DNA of 64,000 nt from Haliotis asinina (GCF_037392515.1 NC_090282.1:35391054-35455053); one strand, 5' to 3'. Counted from the stretch's first letter, positions 25,101 to 37,600 are shown. Made by a program: numbers and translations. Notes: generated by a model from the sequence alone, not told the origin.

Positions 25101-25515
25101 CTAATTGTGTTCCACCCGTGAAGGTCCCGGGGTAGAATAGGCCTTCAGCAACCCATGCTTGCCATAAAAGGTGACTATGCTTGTCGTAAGAGGCGACTAA
25201 CGGGATCGGGTGGTCAGACTAGCTGACTTGGTTGACACATGTCATCGGTTCCCCATTGCGCAGATCGATGCTCATGTTGTTGATCACTGGATTGTCTGGT
25301 CCAGACTCGATTATTTACAGACCGTCGCCATATAGCTGGAATATTGCTTAGTGCGACGTAAAACTAAACTCACTCACTCACTCTAATTGTGTTCTTACTT
25401 GACAGTCCTCGGCTGTTTTCCTGGAGCTACACCACAGACGTGACGGCAGACGACACACTTCCGCACTACAGACGGCAACGACGGTGACAACCAAACCCAG
25501 CACGTTATGCAACAT
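18864..25515 (-). CDS. IFI30: GILT / IFI30-like lysosomal thiol reductase
   Basis: GILT reduces protein disulfides in acidic endo-lysosomes and serves innate immunity in invertebrates. Exons in transcription order are 25515-25399, 24395-24207, 22506-22432 and 19145-18864, all phase 0, giving 220 codons, close to the family size. Residues 1-18 (MLHNVLGLVVTVVAVCSA) are a signal peptide. A Cys pattern follows (CRLPSRLWCSS, later DCQVTQQCS) as in the saposin-like start of GILT. The active site CPFC is at residues 68-71, the signature CQHGRSEC at 114-121, and YVPWIVINGQHT near the end. I chose the start because it begins the signal peptide and precedes a good donor. Introns contain SINEs and a minisatellite. 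One oddity: only three residues (LIA) separate the signature Asn from the next Cys, one fewer than the pattern I remember. Confidence 0.93.
19161..19445 (-). repeat. SINE-B copy, diverged, with internal duplication
   Basis: Starts with the reverse-strand GTGA tail just inside the last GILT intron. A 56-bp piece (aacgccatttcggtaactta and following) is tandemly repeated from 19191 and 19247. Homology resumes at aaccaatcgagttctgaaca. Confidence 0.6.
19630..19798 (+). repeat. SINE-B copy, 5' truncated
   Basis: Begins near caggctcgttgacatggttg, includes ttgtctggtccagacttgac and ends in the shared tail gcggcgtaaaactaaactca. In the last GILT intron. Confidence 0.85.
20569..20706 (+). repeat. SINE-A copy
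   Basis: ttggagtagcctggtagtta in the A-box region, ctggttctattccccatatg in the B-box region, then ggaatattgctgaaagtgcc and a diverged tail. In the last GILT intron. Confidence 0.7.
21746..21991 (-). repeat. SINE-B copy, nearly full length
   Basis: Starts gagtgagtgagtttaggttt and runs through cgagcctgaccacccgatcc to a diverged 5' end (taccacgtaccttcact). In the last GILT intron. Confidence 0.85.
22072..22172. repeat. Fold-back element, family 2, copy 2
   Basis: cataaggcattcgtagcact faces gttacgaacgctttgtgggt in an imperfect inverted pair, with cgtaac and gttacg alternation between them. Confidence 0.6.
22208..22320. repeat. Fold-back element, family 1, copy 2
   Basis: tcaattcacgaagcaacctt, then taacctgaactcccattctt and caccttaaagctaggcgaaa. 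This is the reverse-complement relative of 640-760. Confidence 0.6.
22432..22506 (-). CDS. IFI30: GILT exon 3 (CQHG signature)
   Basis: 25 codons, acceptor tcttgcag, donor gtgagtac. The product EKQEGNKWIFTCQHGRSEC is the most diagnostic GILT motif. This exon is too short to stand out as an open frame. Confidence 0.93.
23350..23790. repeat. 23-bp minisatellite in a GILT intron
   Basis: The unit ctacggatgccaaaccgact plus tgg is tightly repeated at about 23410-23570 and flanked by diverged copies to 23790 (cggatgccacattgactt types). Some units alternate ttgg and ttga. Tandem and without spacers, so not CRISPR. Confidence 0.9.
24207..24395 (-). CDS. IFI30: GILT exon 2 (CPFC active site)
   Basis: Acceptor atcactacag, donor gtaagtac, phase 0 both ends, 63 codons. 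It encodes PPVNLVLYYETLCPFCKQF and, at the end, ILNITVLPFGNAE, the thioredoxin-like core. Confidence 0.94.
24503..24632 (-). repeat. SINE-B copy, partial
   Basis: gagtgagcgactttagtcac, then cagcggtctgtaactaatcg and caatccagtgatcaacatca. Broken after cgcagttgg. In GILT intron 1. Confidence 0.75.
24764..24978 (-). repeat. SINE-B copy, nearly full length
   Basis: gtgggtgagtttagagctat, then cgatcccgttagtcgcatct and gggttactgaaggtcagttc. A 122-codon open frame across it is repeat sequence, not a gene. Confidence 0.8.
25113..25382 (+). repeat. Full-length SINE-B with 12-bp target duplication
   Basis: Begins acccgtgaaggtcccggggt and ends actaaactcactcactcact. Flanked by ctaattgtgttc at 25101-25112 and 25383-25394. 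This copy defines the element as about 270 bp and shows target-primed insertion. It lies 16 nt inside the GILT exon 1 donor. Confidence 0.92.
25399..25515 (-). CDS. IFI30: GILT exon 1 (signal peptide)
   Basis: 39 codons from ATG at 25513-25515 to donor gtaagaac. Signal peptide, then EVCRLPSRLWCSSRKTAEDC. A SINE-B copy begins only 16 nt into the intron. Confidence 0.88.
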
Positions 25516-26574
25516 GATGTACTATTCTAGATTGTGAGGCTTCTAGGTGTCATTAAATACAGATCTGCATTCTGTGATCACGTGGCCGTCCCAGAAACAT
25601 TGTCACCACAAGATAGAACAGTCGCACACCTGGTCTTACACAGCCGCAGTGACCTTTGAGAAGGAGGCAACTTCAAAATATTCCCAACCTTATCAGTTAG
25701 CGAGTTAGTAAGTGCGTGTGTTAGGGGTGGGGGTGGCTGGTGAAGGTGTGCGTTGCGTTCTATTCGTCTTGAGGATATCAGTATGTTTGCTTTGTGTTAA
25801 TTACTGTGGCACATCAGCGTTGTGAGATAAAATTCCCCTTAGTGATTCAAAGGGACATAATCATTGATTTTAAGGACTCGAACTCAAGACAAATGGTTTC
25901 TGATCGGGACTTACCATTGAGTCTAACAATACTCAACTTAGCGACGTGTATACAAATCTGGTAGTGTGTTCCATCTGTATGTTGCCCGTAACCGTGGTAA
26001 TATAGTCGACAGAGTTAGCTCCCTTCAACTACATGGTTGCTGGTTGAACGAGTGGGTGTATTTTGTTTTATTTCACTAGTTTTTCGTAAGAGTCAGTGTA
26101 GCCTACAATGAAGACTGCATTATTTCCAGTAATTTCCTGAAAGAACTAAACAGATAACATCTTTAACTATGAAGGATGTGCAACGAAGAGTATATGAAAT
26201 ATCGACGTGTTGTTTAATATGTGAAATATTTGGATGTGTACATGGAAATATTTGAACATATTGTATTTTATTATACTGGTCCAAGTTTCTGTATGTCTGA
26301 AGTCTGCTGACATACCATTAAGCCGTTAATCATGAAACAAGACATTCTATTCCATTTACCACACATACAATCGTGTAACGTCCGTTGGTTTGACGAGGTC
26401 AGGGTACAGAACCACAGACCTGCTCCCCGGGCATATACGTCCCACACACAAAACGACGGAGGCGATCTAATCAGTCGATTCATTGATGACGTATCAGAAT
26501 TCATTAGGTCTTCGACAAACAGGCACCCTAGATTTAGATGAATTCGGGAAAACAAATCCAAAAAACCAAAGTAA

Positions 26575-26760
26575 TTTGTTTGTTGTTTAACGCCGCATGC
26601 AGCAATATTCCATCTATATTATGGCTCTGTACATAATCGAGTCTGGACTAGACAATCCAGTGATCAACAGCATGAGCATCGATCTACACACTTGGGTTGC
26701 AATGACATGTGCTTACCAAGTCACGGACCTTCTTCGTCGCCTCTTACGAGCTGCTGAAAA
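26575..26760 (-). repeat. SINE-B copy, diverged
   Basis: taacgccgcatgcagcaata, then cgagtctggactagacaatc and catgacatgtgcttaccaag-like sequence, then cgtcgcctcttacgagc. Confidence 0.75.
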
Positions 26761-28048
26761 TTCCCTCTAATTTCTAACCGAAATCGTCACTGGTAGTCAC
26801 GCAAGTGAACGTAAGTGGTGACTTTAGTAAATATAAAGTAATACATACATAGTAATGTCACACCGATTTTCCCTATGCTATTTCACATATGAACACACCT
26901 ATATCATATTTTCAATTCAAGTGTTTTGTGAATCCAAGACTCGAAGCCCTAGTCATTGTCAAATGGTCAACGGATATACGCATAATGCACGGTTTTATGT
27001 CAAGTGTGACCCGATACTGTCAACATCACTTGGGTTCGGTGACTTTGTTGTAGTAGAGCATGCAGTCTGTGTCGTGAACTACACATCCGTCTAGATAACA
27101 CGATGGCAACATGCACCACAGGAGTGGTCTGTGCGGTAAAACATTCCAAGAAAACATTGCATTTTCCCTCTAACAACGGAACCCTGACGTCATGTATTAC
27201 GTCCTGAAGATGGAGAGGAATACAGGTCCATACTCCATGCCAGCGTCCGGTCCCACCACAACGGATGTTTAGACATCGCATATATACTTACGTACACCGG
27301 CCCAACTGCCGAGTACTTCCGCCACTCGCATGCGAGCACTTGACACATCTTGTGCTACTTAACCCCTGTTTCTGCGTTGTTATTACGTTACGTGCATGAA
27401 CGTTGCAGACACAAACGCTACATAATGAGTTTGTTCATCACCTTTGACGCCATGTCCGCCTTGTGGAAAAAGAATGATTGGCTTGCTGTCGTTGTTGGCA
27501 TTAAAGATGGCCAACCAAATGTACCAAATACACCCGTGTATGAGAGTAAGACATTCTACCGTGCAGTATTGCTCCTAGACTTGCTCAAGTCTATAAATAA
27601 TAATATAATATCACTCTAATAGAGTGGCGTCTAGGCTGCCATACAGAACCTGAAGCAAATATATCCAGGAAAGTTCACTTTCTAGAAAATGTGGCACGTT
27701 TAGAGTTCCAGAACTTCAGACTGAAAATGAAGGTCTCAGGGCTCCTTTTCGTTATAATTTATTTATTTACTAACAGCTTAAATTTCTGAGACTAGTTGTT
27801 AGTCTAAGTGGTGTCTTTTCTGTCCGCTTCTCTAGACTTGCCTCAATAAAGGACAGAATTTCTATTACTATTACTTACATCCATGGGCATTGTTTTCCTG
27901 CGATACAGCCTTAGACCAAGGCTGCAGTGCTACCGCAGTGTTCAGTAGGCTTGTCGTCCATTGATTCCGTTTAAGGAAGCTGATTGAAGTCGAGTAGCGT
28001 CTGATGCCCATTTAGCTTGCTCTAACACCCTTATCACATTTTGGTATA

Positions 28049-28256
28049 TGGAGTAGGCTAGTAGTTTAAATGACACGTTGTCATTACCCACAATTCCAGT
28101 TCTGGTGTTCAGTTATATATTTCTGGAATATTGCCGAAGGTGGCATCAACCCATGTTCCTTCACTCTCTTTGGTTATAATGTGTGAAGCCCATTTCTGTT
28201 GTTTCCAGTCACAATATCCCCAAAGGCGGCGGAAAACTAAACTCACTCACTCACTG
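28049..28256 (+). repeat. SINE-A copy, rearranged
   Basis: tatggagtaggctagtagtt at the head; the middle is partly duplicated (ggaatattgccgaagg, later gtgtgaagcccatttctgtt) before the tail aaactaaactcactcactca. Confidence 0.65.
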
Positions 28257-28945
28257 TTCTTAATTTCTTGGTTACCCAAAGTTCACGAATATGGAGTGAA
28301 ATCATTTTATGTTAACAAATTATTACCACAGTGTCTTTTAAGCAATAGTAATTAACATTGGCACTTCAAAGCAGGTCAAAGGTGAAGGAAGTCACTTGAC
28401 TTTTAATAATCTATAAACGAAAATAGAAATTTTCGTGCCAAAACATCAGCCAGATATCCAATTACACCAGCTAATCAAACTTCACTTTTCTTTCATATGT
28501 TAATTTTCTATTTCCTGTAATACTTTAATGAGATCACTTTGAAAACATATTTATATTGTTTTAACGTGTACGTTTAGTTTCGAGCGTGGAAGGAATAACT
28601 TCACTGTAACAACATGGCAGAAAAGAGATCACTTTTATAAACACTCTTCTGAAATATAGTAAACTATGTTTATAACGAACTTACAGGTATAACAAACATA
28701 TGGCCCCGGACATATCTCGTATATATACTTCAGTAAAAATACTAACAATAATCTGCTGTTATAAAGAACTAATATTAGTGGTCCTTTAGGATAGTTCACT
28801 GCTGAACTGAAAGGGTCTAAGGTTCGATGTACATGAATCCATGGCGTTCTGGTCCGTGTCAACAATGAATAAACGTGTCACCCTTTCTTATTGTAAAAAT
28901 ATGAAAATCTCTGAACGTGAGTTTATCAATGCCAGATGTTCCCAA

Positions 28946-29150
28946 CCCCTAAAGATCCCGGTCAGAATTGATCTTCAGCAGCCCATACTTGGTTTTAGAG
29001 ACGACTAATGCTGCCTTGGTTGACACATGTCATCGTATCCCAGTGGCGTAGATCGATGCTCATGCCGTTGATCACTAGAGTGTCTGGTCCAGACTCGATT
29101 ATTTACAGACCGTTTCCGTATAGTTGGAATATTGCTGAGTGCGGCGTGAA
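28946..29150 (+). repeat. SINE-B copy with internal deletion
   Basis: ctaaagatcccggtcagaat, then gttgacacatgtcatcgtat and gtctggtccagactcgatta, ending gagtgcggcgtgaagtaata. The central part of the element, around the cgatcgggtggtc region, is missing. Confidence 0.75.
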
Positions 29151-30726
29151 GTAATACAACCATCCATCCAGCCATGTACTGTGTTCACACTGTCAACATC
29201 AATCATTTGTCGTCTTCTACTTTTCAGGTACACGTCCTTGAAACATCATTATGCGGTTAATTAGTACGTGTACCGTGGTCTATAACAGGCGGTTGGGGAG
29301 ATGGGAGCAACCAGATTCATGATCGTTCATGTCCACATACATTCTGATAAATGTCAGGTTTTTAAAATGAAACTGCTAAAATAAATCACAACTATACAGA
29401 CATTAAAATAATTTATTTACCCAATTACTGAAATTGAAACTAAAGCTCATTAAAATCGGTGATGTTTCCAAAACCTCACAATAAAAAGAAAAAGAAATCC
29501 TGCCACTTCAGTTTGTGACATCATAAATCCAATTAGTTTATTCATTAATGTAAATATATTGTCACATTTTGGCAAGGGTGAGACTCGATTTCACCCTCCC
29601 TTGATGACTCCACCCTTGAGAAAATGACTTCAATTAAAGGGCGAAATTTAAATATTTATTCTTATCGTTATGCCAAAGTTCCCACACAACAAAAACAGGT
29701 GCTTCATAAACTTCATTATCAAATGCAACTCGATCGAGGCGTGGCAGCGAAGTGGGCATTTCCACAGGCATGTTGGTCTATCAAGAAGGATTTAATGTTG
29801 AGAGAGATCCCGATGATTGCCGGCACTCTATAAGAGGGCGAAACGCTGTCGAAACAAGCAAAATGTTTAAATGTACAAAAAGCGAACAAAGAAAAAAATG
29901 TTTTTACAAGAAATCCAAATAAACAAAGACGCCCTGATTACCTTGAGTGTTTCTGAGCATTGTTCCAGCATTGTGTATTTGACGTTTTGTTGTTTTGTGA
30001 AGGGGTAATAATATGACTGTTACACGTGTCAAACGGTACAGGGCTCATCGAGCATTACTGGAAAAAAATACCCGTTTGAAATATTATCCTTGGTACATGT
30101 ATCCAGCTACACGGGAACTGGGCCTTATGCCGCTATAAAGGTTTTTATGCAATGTTTCATTATGTGCCGTCGTTTTACGTTTGGATTAAAGGTCAAGGCC
30201 ACGGAAACGTTTACCCTTTGAGTGTGACCCATAAAACATGGGCGTGGCGCTGATGACTGTCATTTTTGTTTTGGTTTCGGTGTATGAAAATATAAGGGTA
30301 AAAAGGGTAGGTGCTCTTAACATCGCTATGCGTGTATACTTATAGAAGGTGACATAGTTAAAGGTTTAGGACGCCTTGGGGATACAGTCCGTTTTACAGG
30401 CATGTGTATCTTAACGTGTGTCCTAAAATCCAAAATCCAAACATTTTCTAACATTATTCAGTCGGGGTAAACGTCGTTGTCGTTCATGGTCGTTAACGTC
30501 CCACACGAAACCCACAGAAGGGAAGTGTTCCGGCAGATTCGTCAATATACATCAATGGACAATATTAGGACATACTACATTTTGTGTACGAGAACATAAC
30601 GATTCGTTATATTGCCTCATGGAGATAAGTATATCATTGTCGGTAGCTGAGGTCACTCAGTGATTCATGTAAATACAGGAACACCACAGATACGATACGG
30701 GACATGACACACTTAGTGATGACTGA

Positions 30727-30892
30727 ATGAACGAGTGGGTGGGTGACGGAGCGAGTGAGTGAATGAGCGAGTATGACTTAGCGGTATTCCAACAATATCA
30801 CTAAAGGGTACACAAGAAATGGTGTTGAATAGAACCCGGTTCTTCAGCGTGACGAACGGACGCTTTAACCATTAGGCCACCCCACCGCCACT
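30727..30892 (-). repeat. SINE-A copy
   Basis: A GTGA-rich tail, then gaacccggttcttcagcgtg and acgctttaaccattaggcca: the reverse complement of the B-box and A-box regions. Confidence 0.75.
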
Positions 30893-30983
30893 GTATAGAA
30901 AACAACAATCTGAGTTGCAACATAGTGCTAGAAGTCATATAAAAGAACATGCAAACGTGAGTGATGATCCCAGACATATGCCC

Positions 30984-31052
30984 CTAAATCAGTCGGGATC
31001 CTGACCACCCGATCCCCTATAGTCGTACTACGAGAAAGGACAAACCAGCGAC
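30984..31052 (-). repeat. SINE-B fragment
   Basis: Only the segment tgaccaccgatccc-type (here ctgaccacccgatcccctat) and a decayed cgtactacgagaaag remain. Confidence 0.55.
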
Positions 31053-32555
31053 AGTTCTTTCCCGACATACCTGCTGGGTATGTAAACCGAGGAATATCCG
31101 TTTTCGGCATTAATGATACAATCAGAAGAAAAGTCATCACAGATATGTATTATTAGCATCGTGAGAATAACTGAATTACCATTCTATCGAAGTCCATATT
31201 TTCAGCTTTAAACGACTGCACTGCCCAGTATGTAGATTTGCGACACTGACCCACATTCCTTGTAAGGAATCTATTAAATCAATTAGAACATTTTGAATAA
31301 TTGTACAAGGAAACAGTTACAAAAACTAAGTGACAAGTTATCCTAATTTTCCACAAAAACAAATCTTCTTTTTACTCGTAAAACCCTTACGAAGTGTTGG
31401 TTTTCACAATTTGGAAACTGGCAACAATATAATCTATCTAACCCAGCTGCTGAGAAATAAAAGCCCTTCTCATAATGAGGTAAACAGAGTTACTACTGAA
31501 CCGCCTGTTGAGAATATCGGGTTTTCAACCATCCTTTAAAAATACGCCCTCTTGGTCGTCCATTAACAGTGCCGGTTTCAAAGTAAATTTGACCGTAAAA
31601 TACAATGATGATTGTGTTCAGGCTGTCTGACGTTTACAGGAATATTCCCAAAGTATTTAATACCGTCTTGGAAGTCCCAGGAAGCAAATTTGATAAAACG
31701 GCGACGCAGGTTCTGTTTTTAAGTGGCTGTCGTCTCGCCTGTTGTTCTAATATCGCGTGACTTTAATGTTTGCGAGACATGACGAGACATCTCTCATCTC
31801 AGCGATAAAAAGCAGTCTCATTAGACACGCCATCTTGAGTGAGACCGAGGACACTCCAGATGGAAACACTAGATAAACTGCTACTTGTCAAATTCGTCTT
31901 AAAGCTTGATTCGTTTTATTCAGAACCTGCATTTTCCTGTTATGATTATTCGTGAAATCCGAGATGAAATGCCAAAAACAAGTCGATCACATACTGCTTT
32001 GAAGGTTGACGGCAGCTGGATATAAAGCCATATCTGAATGTCAAATGTTAAATATGGTATTTCATACAAGCTCTGAACTTTAATAAGTGAAAAGGGGTTA
32101 TTTGGTGTATTCATCTGGTTAACAAATATGTCTGTCGAATTATAAAATGAAACATTCTAGGTAATTATACAAACATGTTCCTTGCGCATGTTTCCTTAAA
32201 ATTAGCAATGATTGAAATACTACTTGTCCTCCTATGTAGCATAGGTCCTTTCGCAAACTCACTCACTCAGTCTGTGAGCATGAGTATGTGTATGTATGTA
32301 TCTGTCAATGTGTGTGTGTGTGAGAGACAGAGAGAGATAGAGAGAGGTAGATGGTGTCCATTGTGGTATTCATAACGAGTTTGTCCATTCTAGGGAGGCA
32401 AAGACTCTAATAATGCTTACAAAGTTTTACTTTCCGTCAAATGTGTCTTAGGCAATGCATATTACTTTATAATATATATTGAAAGATGATAAACACACAG
32501 TCACCATAAAAATCCGTTGAGTGCGTTGTAATGTAAGAGATATAACCGTTTACAG

Positions 32556-32758
32556 CCTGGATTTACAATTCAGCGAGGATTCCAATTGGGACCATGAACG
32601 TAAGTCAAGCGATGCCTCATCACAGACACATGCAGTCATGATCAATAAAGTGTCCCTCCCAGCATGCATTTCAAAGGACCACGTGTCCTCAAATGAGGGC
32701 TCAATGTCATGTAATGACAGTTTATTCAATGAAACAGACACCGTTATGAAAGCCCCAT
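32556..32758 (+). CDS. Isolated exon-like segment, function unknown
   Basis: The acceptor gtttacag and donor gtaagtaa enclose a 203-bp segment open in one frame, starting LDLQFSEDSNWDHERKSSDA and ending NETDTVMKAP. It is hydrophilic, rich in Ser, Asp and Asn, and has no domain I recognise; it would suit a cytoplasmic linker. No partner exon was found nearby, so it could be a chance frame with lucky borders. Confidence 0.3.
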
Positions 32759-34592
32759 GTAAGTAACATGTGTCCTACATTACAGCACCTGCGGCAGATT
32801 GGGACTTGACAAACACGCACTTCCTGTAGAAACTCCTCTGGGCTGCTGGGACCTTGCTGCCAAGGCTCGTTAGAAGAGACATAGAGAAAAAATGAGTAAA
32901 CTGAAACAAGTTAAATAAACCCCGATGGCCATTGTCTCGCCTCTTGAGTCCCGTATGCTCTGTTAGGTATCAAGAGACTTGGACATGGACACCCATAGAT
33001 AACCAAGGTGCAGCAAGCATAGGACTGACGTTAAAGGTGCAACTGATGGATCATTTGCACCTGGTGGTCATATGGTTAAGGTGGAGGCAAATGAGGGACT
33101 GGCACACTAGACCAGAGACCATATACCAATAAGTGATCTCTGACTGGATGAAGGCCACGGGTGACCCAAAGGTCTAACACCTAGCTGTTGTTATTCATGT
33201 TTTCGAATCCACAATTTGCCAGTACTACAATCGGTCTGTCAGGATCATATTGTGGTAGGTTCTACGATCTGATTAACTGAGTTTTTCATTTCACATCCAT
33301 CTGCCACGAATAATGTATTGAAATAAAATTAACTCAATCAATTCGCATCCCCACTGAACAATTTCAGATCATATCAGTTTGTCGAACAAAATATTTGGAA
33401 ATAACTCCCAGTATCCGTGAACTAACACACGTATGGCGGCAGTTTGTCACACAGGTTAAGACTAACAAGCTGTCTCTGAAATATATGTTACCGAGAAAAT
33501 TCACAGTAAGCCAAATAAAATGTAATGAAAATGAGTCCTGAGACTTTCTTCAAGCTGCGGATATCAAGACTTGCCATGTTTTCGAGAGTTGCGTGGGTTT
33601 TCTTAGATATATTTGTACGGTCTGTATGATAGACTCAATACAGAGTTTAAAACGATACACATCTATGTAAGTCTATAATGTGTGACATGTTAAGATTACT
33701 GCAGTCTCGGGTAATAAGAATCTTTGCACGTGTTGTGCAATCAAAGAAATTGTTCTGCAGATTTGTGTGGTTCTGGAAATGAAGAAAGGACCCCTGTTTA
33801 CTAAATTTACAGCTGTTTTCTTTGTAATATGCTTATTTCAGAGACTAGATACTTAGTTTTATTGTCTAACCATGAGCATTCGATGGTAATTGTTCTCAAA
33901 CATTGTTAGCAAATGTTTTATGTCGATTTACTATGTGAAAACACTACTGGACTTAAACAGTTGCTGAAACCTTATAAGGTCGATACTTGAAACACATCTG
34001 TGATACCGCATCACACACAGGCATAGAACAACCGTTTCTGCCAACAATACATGGTTGCATAATTTCAGTTCATACTAAAATCTAGTCTCTGAAATGAACA
34101 TAAAATGTATTTTACAGAAAAAGTTCTAAAACTAAGACAAAATACAATTACAAAGAGCCTACAGAGTTTCTTCATTTCCCTGAAACTGTGGTAGTTTAGA
34201 CTTGCCACACATTCTAGACTTGCACGGGTTACATTGGGTATACCTGTTTCAGGGTCTGTTTCAGTTGTCCGGCAGTGTGCTGCAACATGCGATGCTTTCC
34301 TTTTACTACAACATATATACATGTCAAACTGCACTGAATCAAATTTTCCCAATCTAGAAAAACGTGCACCTTGATTTGCCCTGGTTTAGTGCGTCATGGT
34401 GCAGGAGCAGTAACGCCATTCCGGAGTCGTGATGACCTCATTAACGTCCTTCTTGAATCATGTCTGTTGGTGGTGTTTCTCACGATCGCCCATCTCACTT
34501 TCCAGAAACAAGCTAAAAATAATCGAAGTAAGGTCATGACGTTAAAGACAACGTTAATTACTGTTAGATTTTGAAAAAGTTTACAAGTACGA

Positions 34593-34670
34593 ACTATTTA
34601 TACAGTAACGCTATCTTTGACTAACATTACATCACGTAAATGTTTGACTAACATTACATCACGTTCATAC
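34593..34670. repeat. Short direct duplication
   Basis: tgactaacattacatcacgt occurs twice, about 29 bp apart. Confidence 0.85.
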
Positions 34671-37600
34671 TAAATACGTGATATCCACCCAAGCAAAGAC
34701 ACATTAGACACACTTAACCATATGCTGTCATTCGTCACTTTTCTCTCATCTTTCGTTTGCCAATGTGTGCAAGTTTTCATGGATCGTTTGCAATAATTGT
34801 AAGGTTACAACAGCTACAGCAGGTAATATACCTGTAAAGGCAGCTGACACCTTAATCAGACATTGGCGTAACTGCAACATAGGCCGATGGACAGATGTCG
34901 ACCCACACCTGAGTTATTATAAAGCCCCAAATAACTTTGTCAGTGTGTGTCTGTGCGGCTGCTCATGTGTCTACCGCCAGAGTAGTTGCCCTTTTTCTAG
35001 GGGAAGATACTCTTCTTTGTGACATATCAGGTTTAGTAAGAGAATGCATTTGTCCGAACGTTACAGATAAGACTGCAGTGAGCATGGTGTTCGAAACAGC
35101 GACAAATAGAAACTATCTACAGGTTCGTTATTAAATCCTGAACCTTGTACCAAACCCATGGATGTAGGGTAATTATTCTATCCTTCGAAGGTGGAAGAAT
35201 ACTGATTATTTATATTTTTTTACGAGCTACCTTTAAAACTCCTAATTTTAACCTTAGTCTAAAACCTAAACTAAAATGTTGTGGTTTTCGGTATAATGAA
35301 TATTTCATGTATCCTAACGACAATCATTCAAGCCATATCAGTGTGATGTCAAGAATCCCGACGGTCAATTCTGAATCACAACGAGCGATTTTTTGTAAAT
35401 GCTGAAAGTACTACCTATCTGACTATGCAGTTTGCTGATTTGTAAATGGCTGACATCGTGAGCAACCATCTACATATCATGTGTAAGTTGACAACACAAC
35501 TGATACCGTTTTTATCCTCCATTGAAACCTGTCCAGTATATGATAAAGACAGACTCTGTGAAATATGTTTCGTTGACAAAATCAAGATTTACCTTGCGAC
35601 CACCAGTGCGAAGACTGGAAATGTGACCAGATTACTTAATTTATATCTTTATGACGTCATGTTGTTGAGGCAAGCTGCCGGCCGACCTGTATTTGTTTCT
35701 GCGACAGGTCAATGAAGTGCCTGAAACTGGTTACATCATAACCATGTTCTGTACGCCGATTTTAACAGCGTTCCAGTTATGTTGCTGCACACATTATACC
35801 CCAGATATGGGCGTCCCAACTGTTAATATTTATCCTGATATGGGACGTATGTATACAATTCAATATCGTAACGTAGTTATTTCTCAGTGTGAAGTAAACA
35901 AATGTCAGATTCCCCCTATGCCATCCCCCGTGAGTTACACAGTGTAGAGACAACGTCGACTTGGCCGCCATGGTATGTCTACCTCGACCATACCACCAAG
36001 AATATGTGACTGTCAAATACATGGCGGGTCTGTTGGAGTTCCAGGGGAATATCTTGGATGAACATTTTGTTTACATTCAACAATAAGGGTAACTCTCGTC
36101 ACCTCGCGCGGGCGTGCTGGTGATCACATGTACCCTTGTGTGGGGAAGTGCATGTTGGGTTATCATATACACAGTATGCATGTGACCTGACGGATCCCGG
36201 ATGGGTTGTCACGGGAGATGTGCATACGCATTACAGGGAAACGCCTACTGGAGGAAAGGGAAGGAAATATGTTGGCGGTAGTGTGCATGACGAATCTTTC
36301 TTATTTATCTTTATATCATCAATGGCGTTTAAAACAGTTTCACGGATGCCAATGGCTTACCAAAAGTTAATATAAACATAATATTTACTGTAACCAGACA
36401 CCATTTAACATGATCTGTTATATGGTCCCTGCTGCAACGTATTTTTGCGCTTTTATAAAACTAAACTGAGGGCAATATTTCCTATAACTCTGTGTTGATG
36501 TTTGATGATTTTTTGAAAATCCGTTCCGCCACCAGTGTCGTGTACAAAGAGTAAAGGAGGGAAAAATACATCTGTGTATATTCTATCTAAAACAATTTAA
36601 TTTGATTTGAAAATGACAAATGTTCGTACAATACGTCGATGTGTATCTTTGATTCATCATTTTTTCCCAAATCAATATATGTGCTTTTTTTGTGAAATTA
36701 ACATTTCAAACGAGGTAGGGAGTGTGGCTGGCTATTCGTGTTTTACCCAAGTGTTCATTGAACCAATATTTGTTCACAAAATTACACAGATGAGCGACTG
36801 TAGTTATATAGACAAAATCATTGTAAAATGTGTTCAGTTCTTTCAGTTTCAGCTGCATAAAGAGCAGACTCTGTACTCCTTCCTTTTTGACTAGGGCACA
36901 GTGTGATTCGCTAATAAAACTTCGACTTTCTGTTAGTTTAACGACGGAGTTGGTTTTAACAAGTTCAAATATACTGACTGCAAATATAATAATTATTTGT
37001 AAATATGTGAAATTGAAATGAAAATCGCCCATTTACAATTCAGCGGAAAAACCTGATATGCTAAATAATGAAAGTTGTAAATTATATAATTTCAAATTAC
37101 ATTTGTTTATCTGCCTTTGATCTGTCCTTACTGTCATAAATATTTTAGGAAAGAAGATTTTGATAAAACTAAGAAGTGCATCTTAGATCATTACCATTCA
37201 TACAATTTTAGAAAATTCCATCATTCATTGATTTTGATGCTGCATCACTCAGAGGGTTCTGTCCATTTTACTTGGGGGTCAAGATGCGCCGTTTTGACAT
37301 CACAGATCCAGTTTGAAGTCTGATTTTTTACCAGTATTAGACGAATAAACATACACGAGAAGCGTTGGGGATAGGGGTGGGGGGTAAGGGGGTGGGCTGT
37401 GTGTGTGTTATGAATCATCTTCTTTTGTACCAACGTATCTTTCTGCTTACATGGCGATAGTGTCAGATCCGGTGTACTATGGGTGGTGCAAGCTAGGAGG
37501 AACCGGCAGTTAGGTTACATAGTTTATCTTACAAACACAAATCTGAGTAGGGATTAATCCTTTGATAACTCTTGCATGTGGCATTTTAACAAGTAAAAAA

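Larger units (their letters stand above)
25516..32555. other. Gene-poor spacer
   Basis: Contains SINE copies and a hammerhead-like or retroelement-tail motif near 29811. The minus frames at 26271-26561 and 27000-27281 are cysteine-containing but have no recognisable domain or convincing borders. The GILT promoter should be just right of 25515, but I see no clear core elements. Confidence 0.5.

Noticed and set aside
27000..27281. Cys-containing 93-codon minus frame
   Set aside because: No recognisable Cys framework, no borders, and no signal peptide.
36607..37032. Overlapping opposite frames of 95 and 108 codons
   Set aside because: AT-rich, mutually antisense, no domain on either strand.
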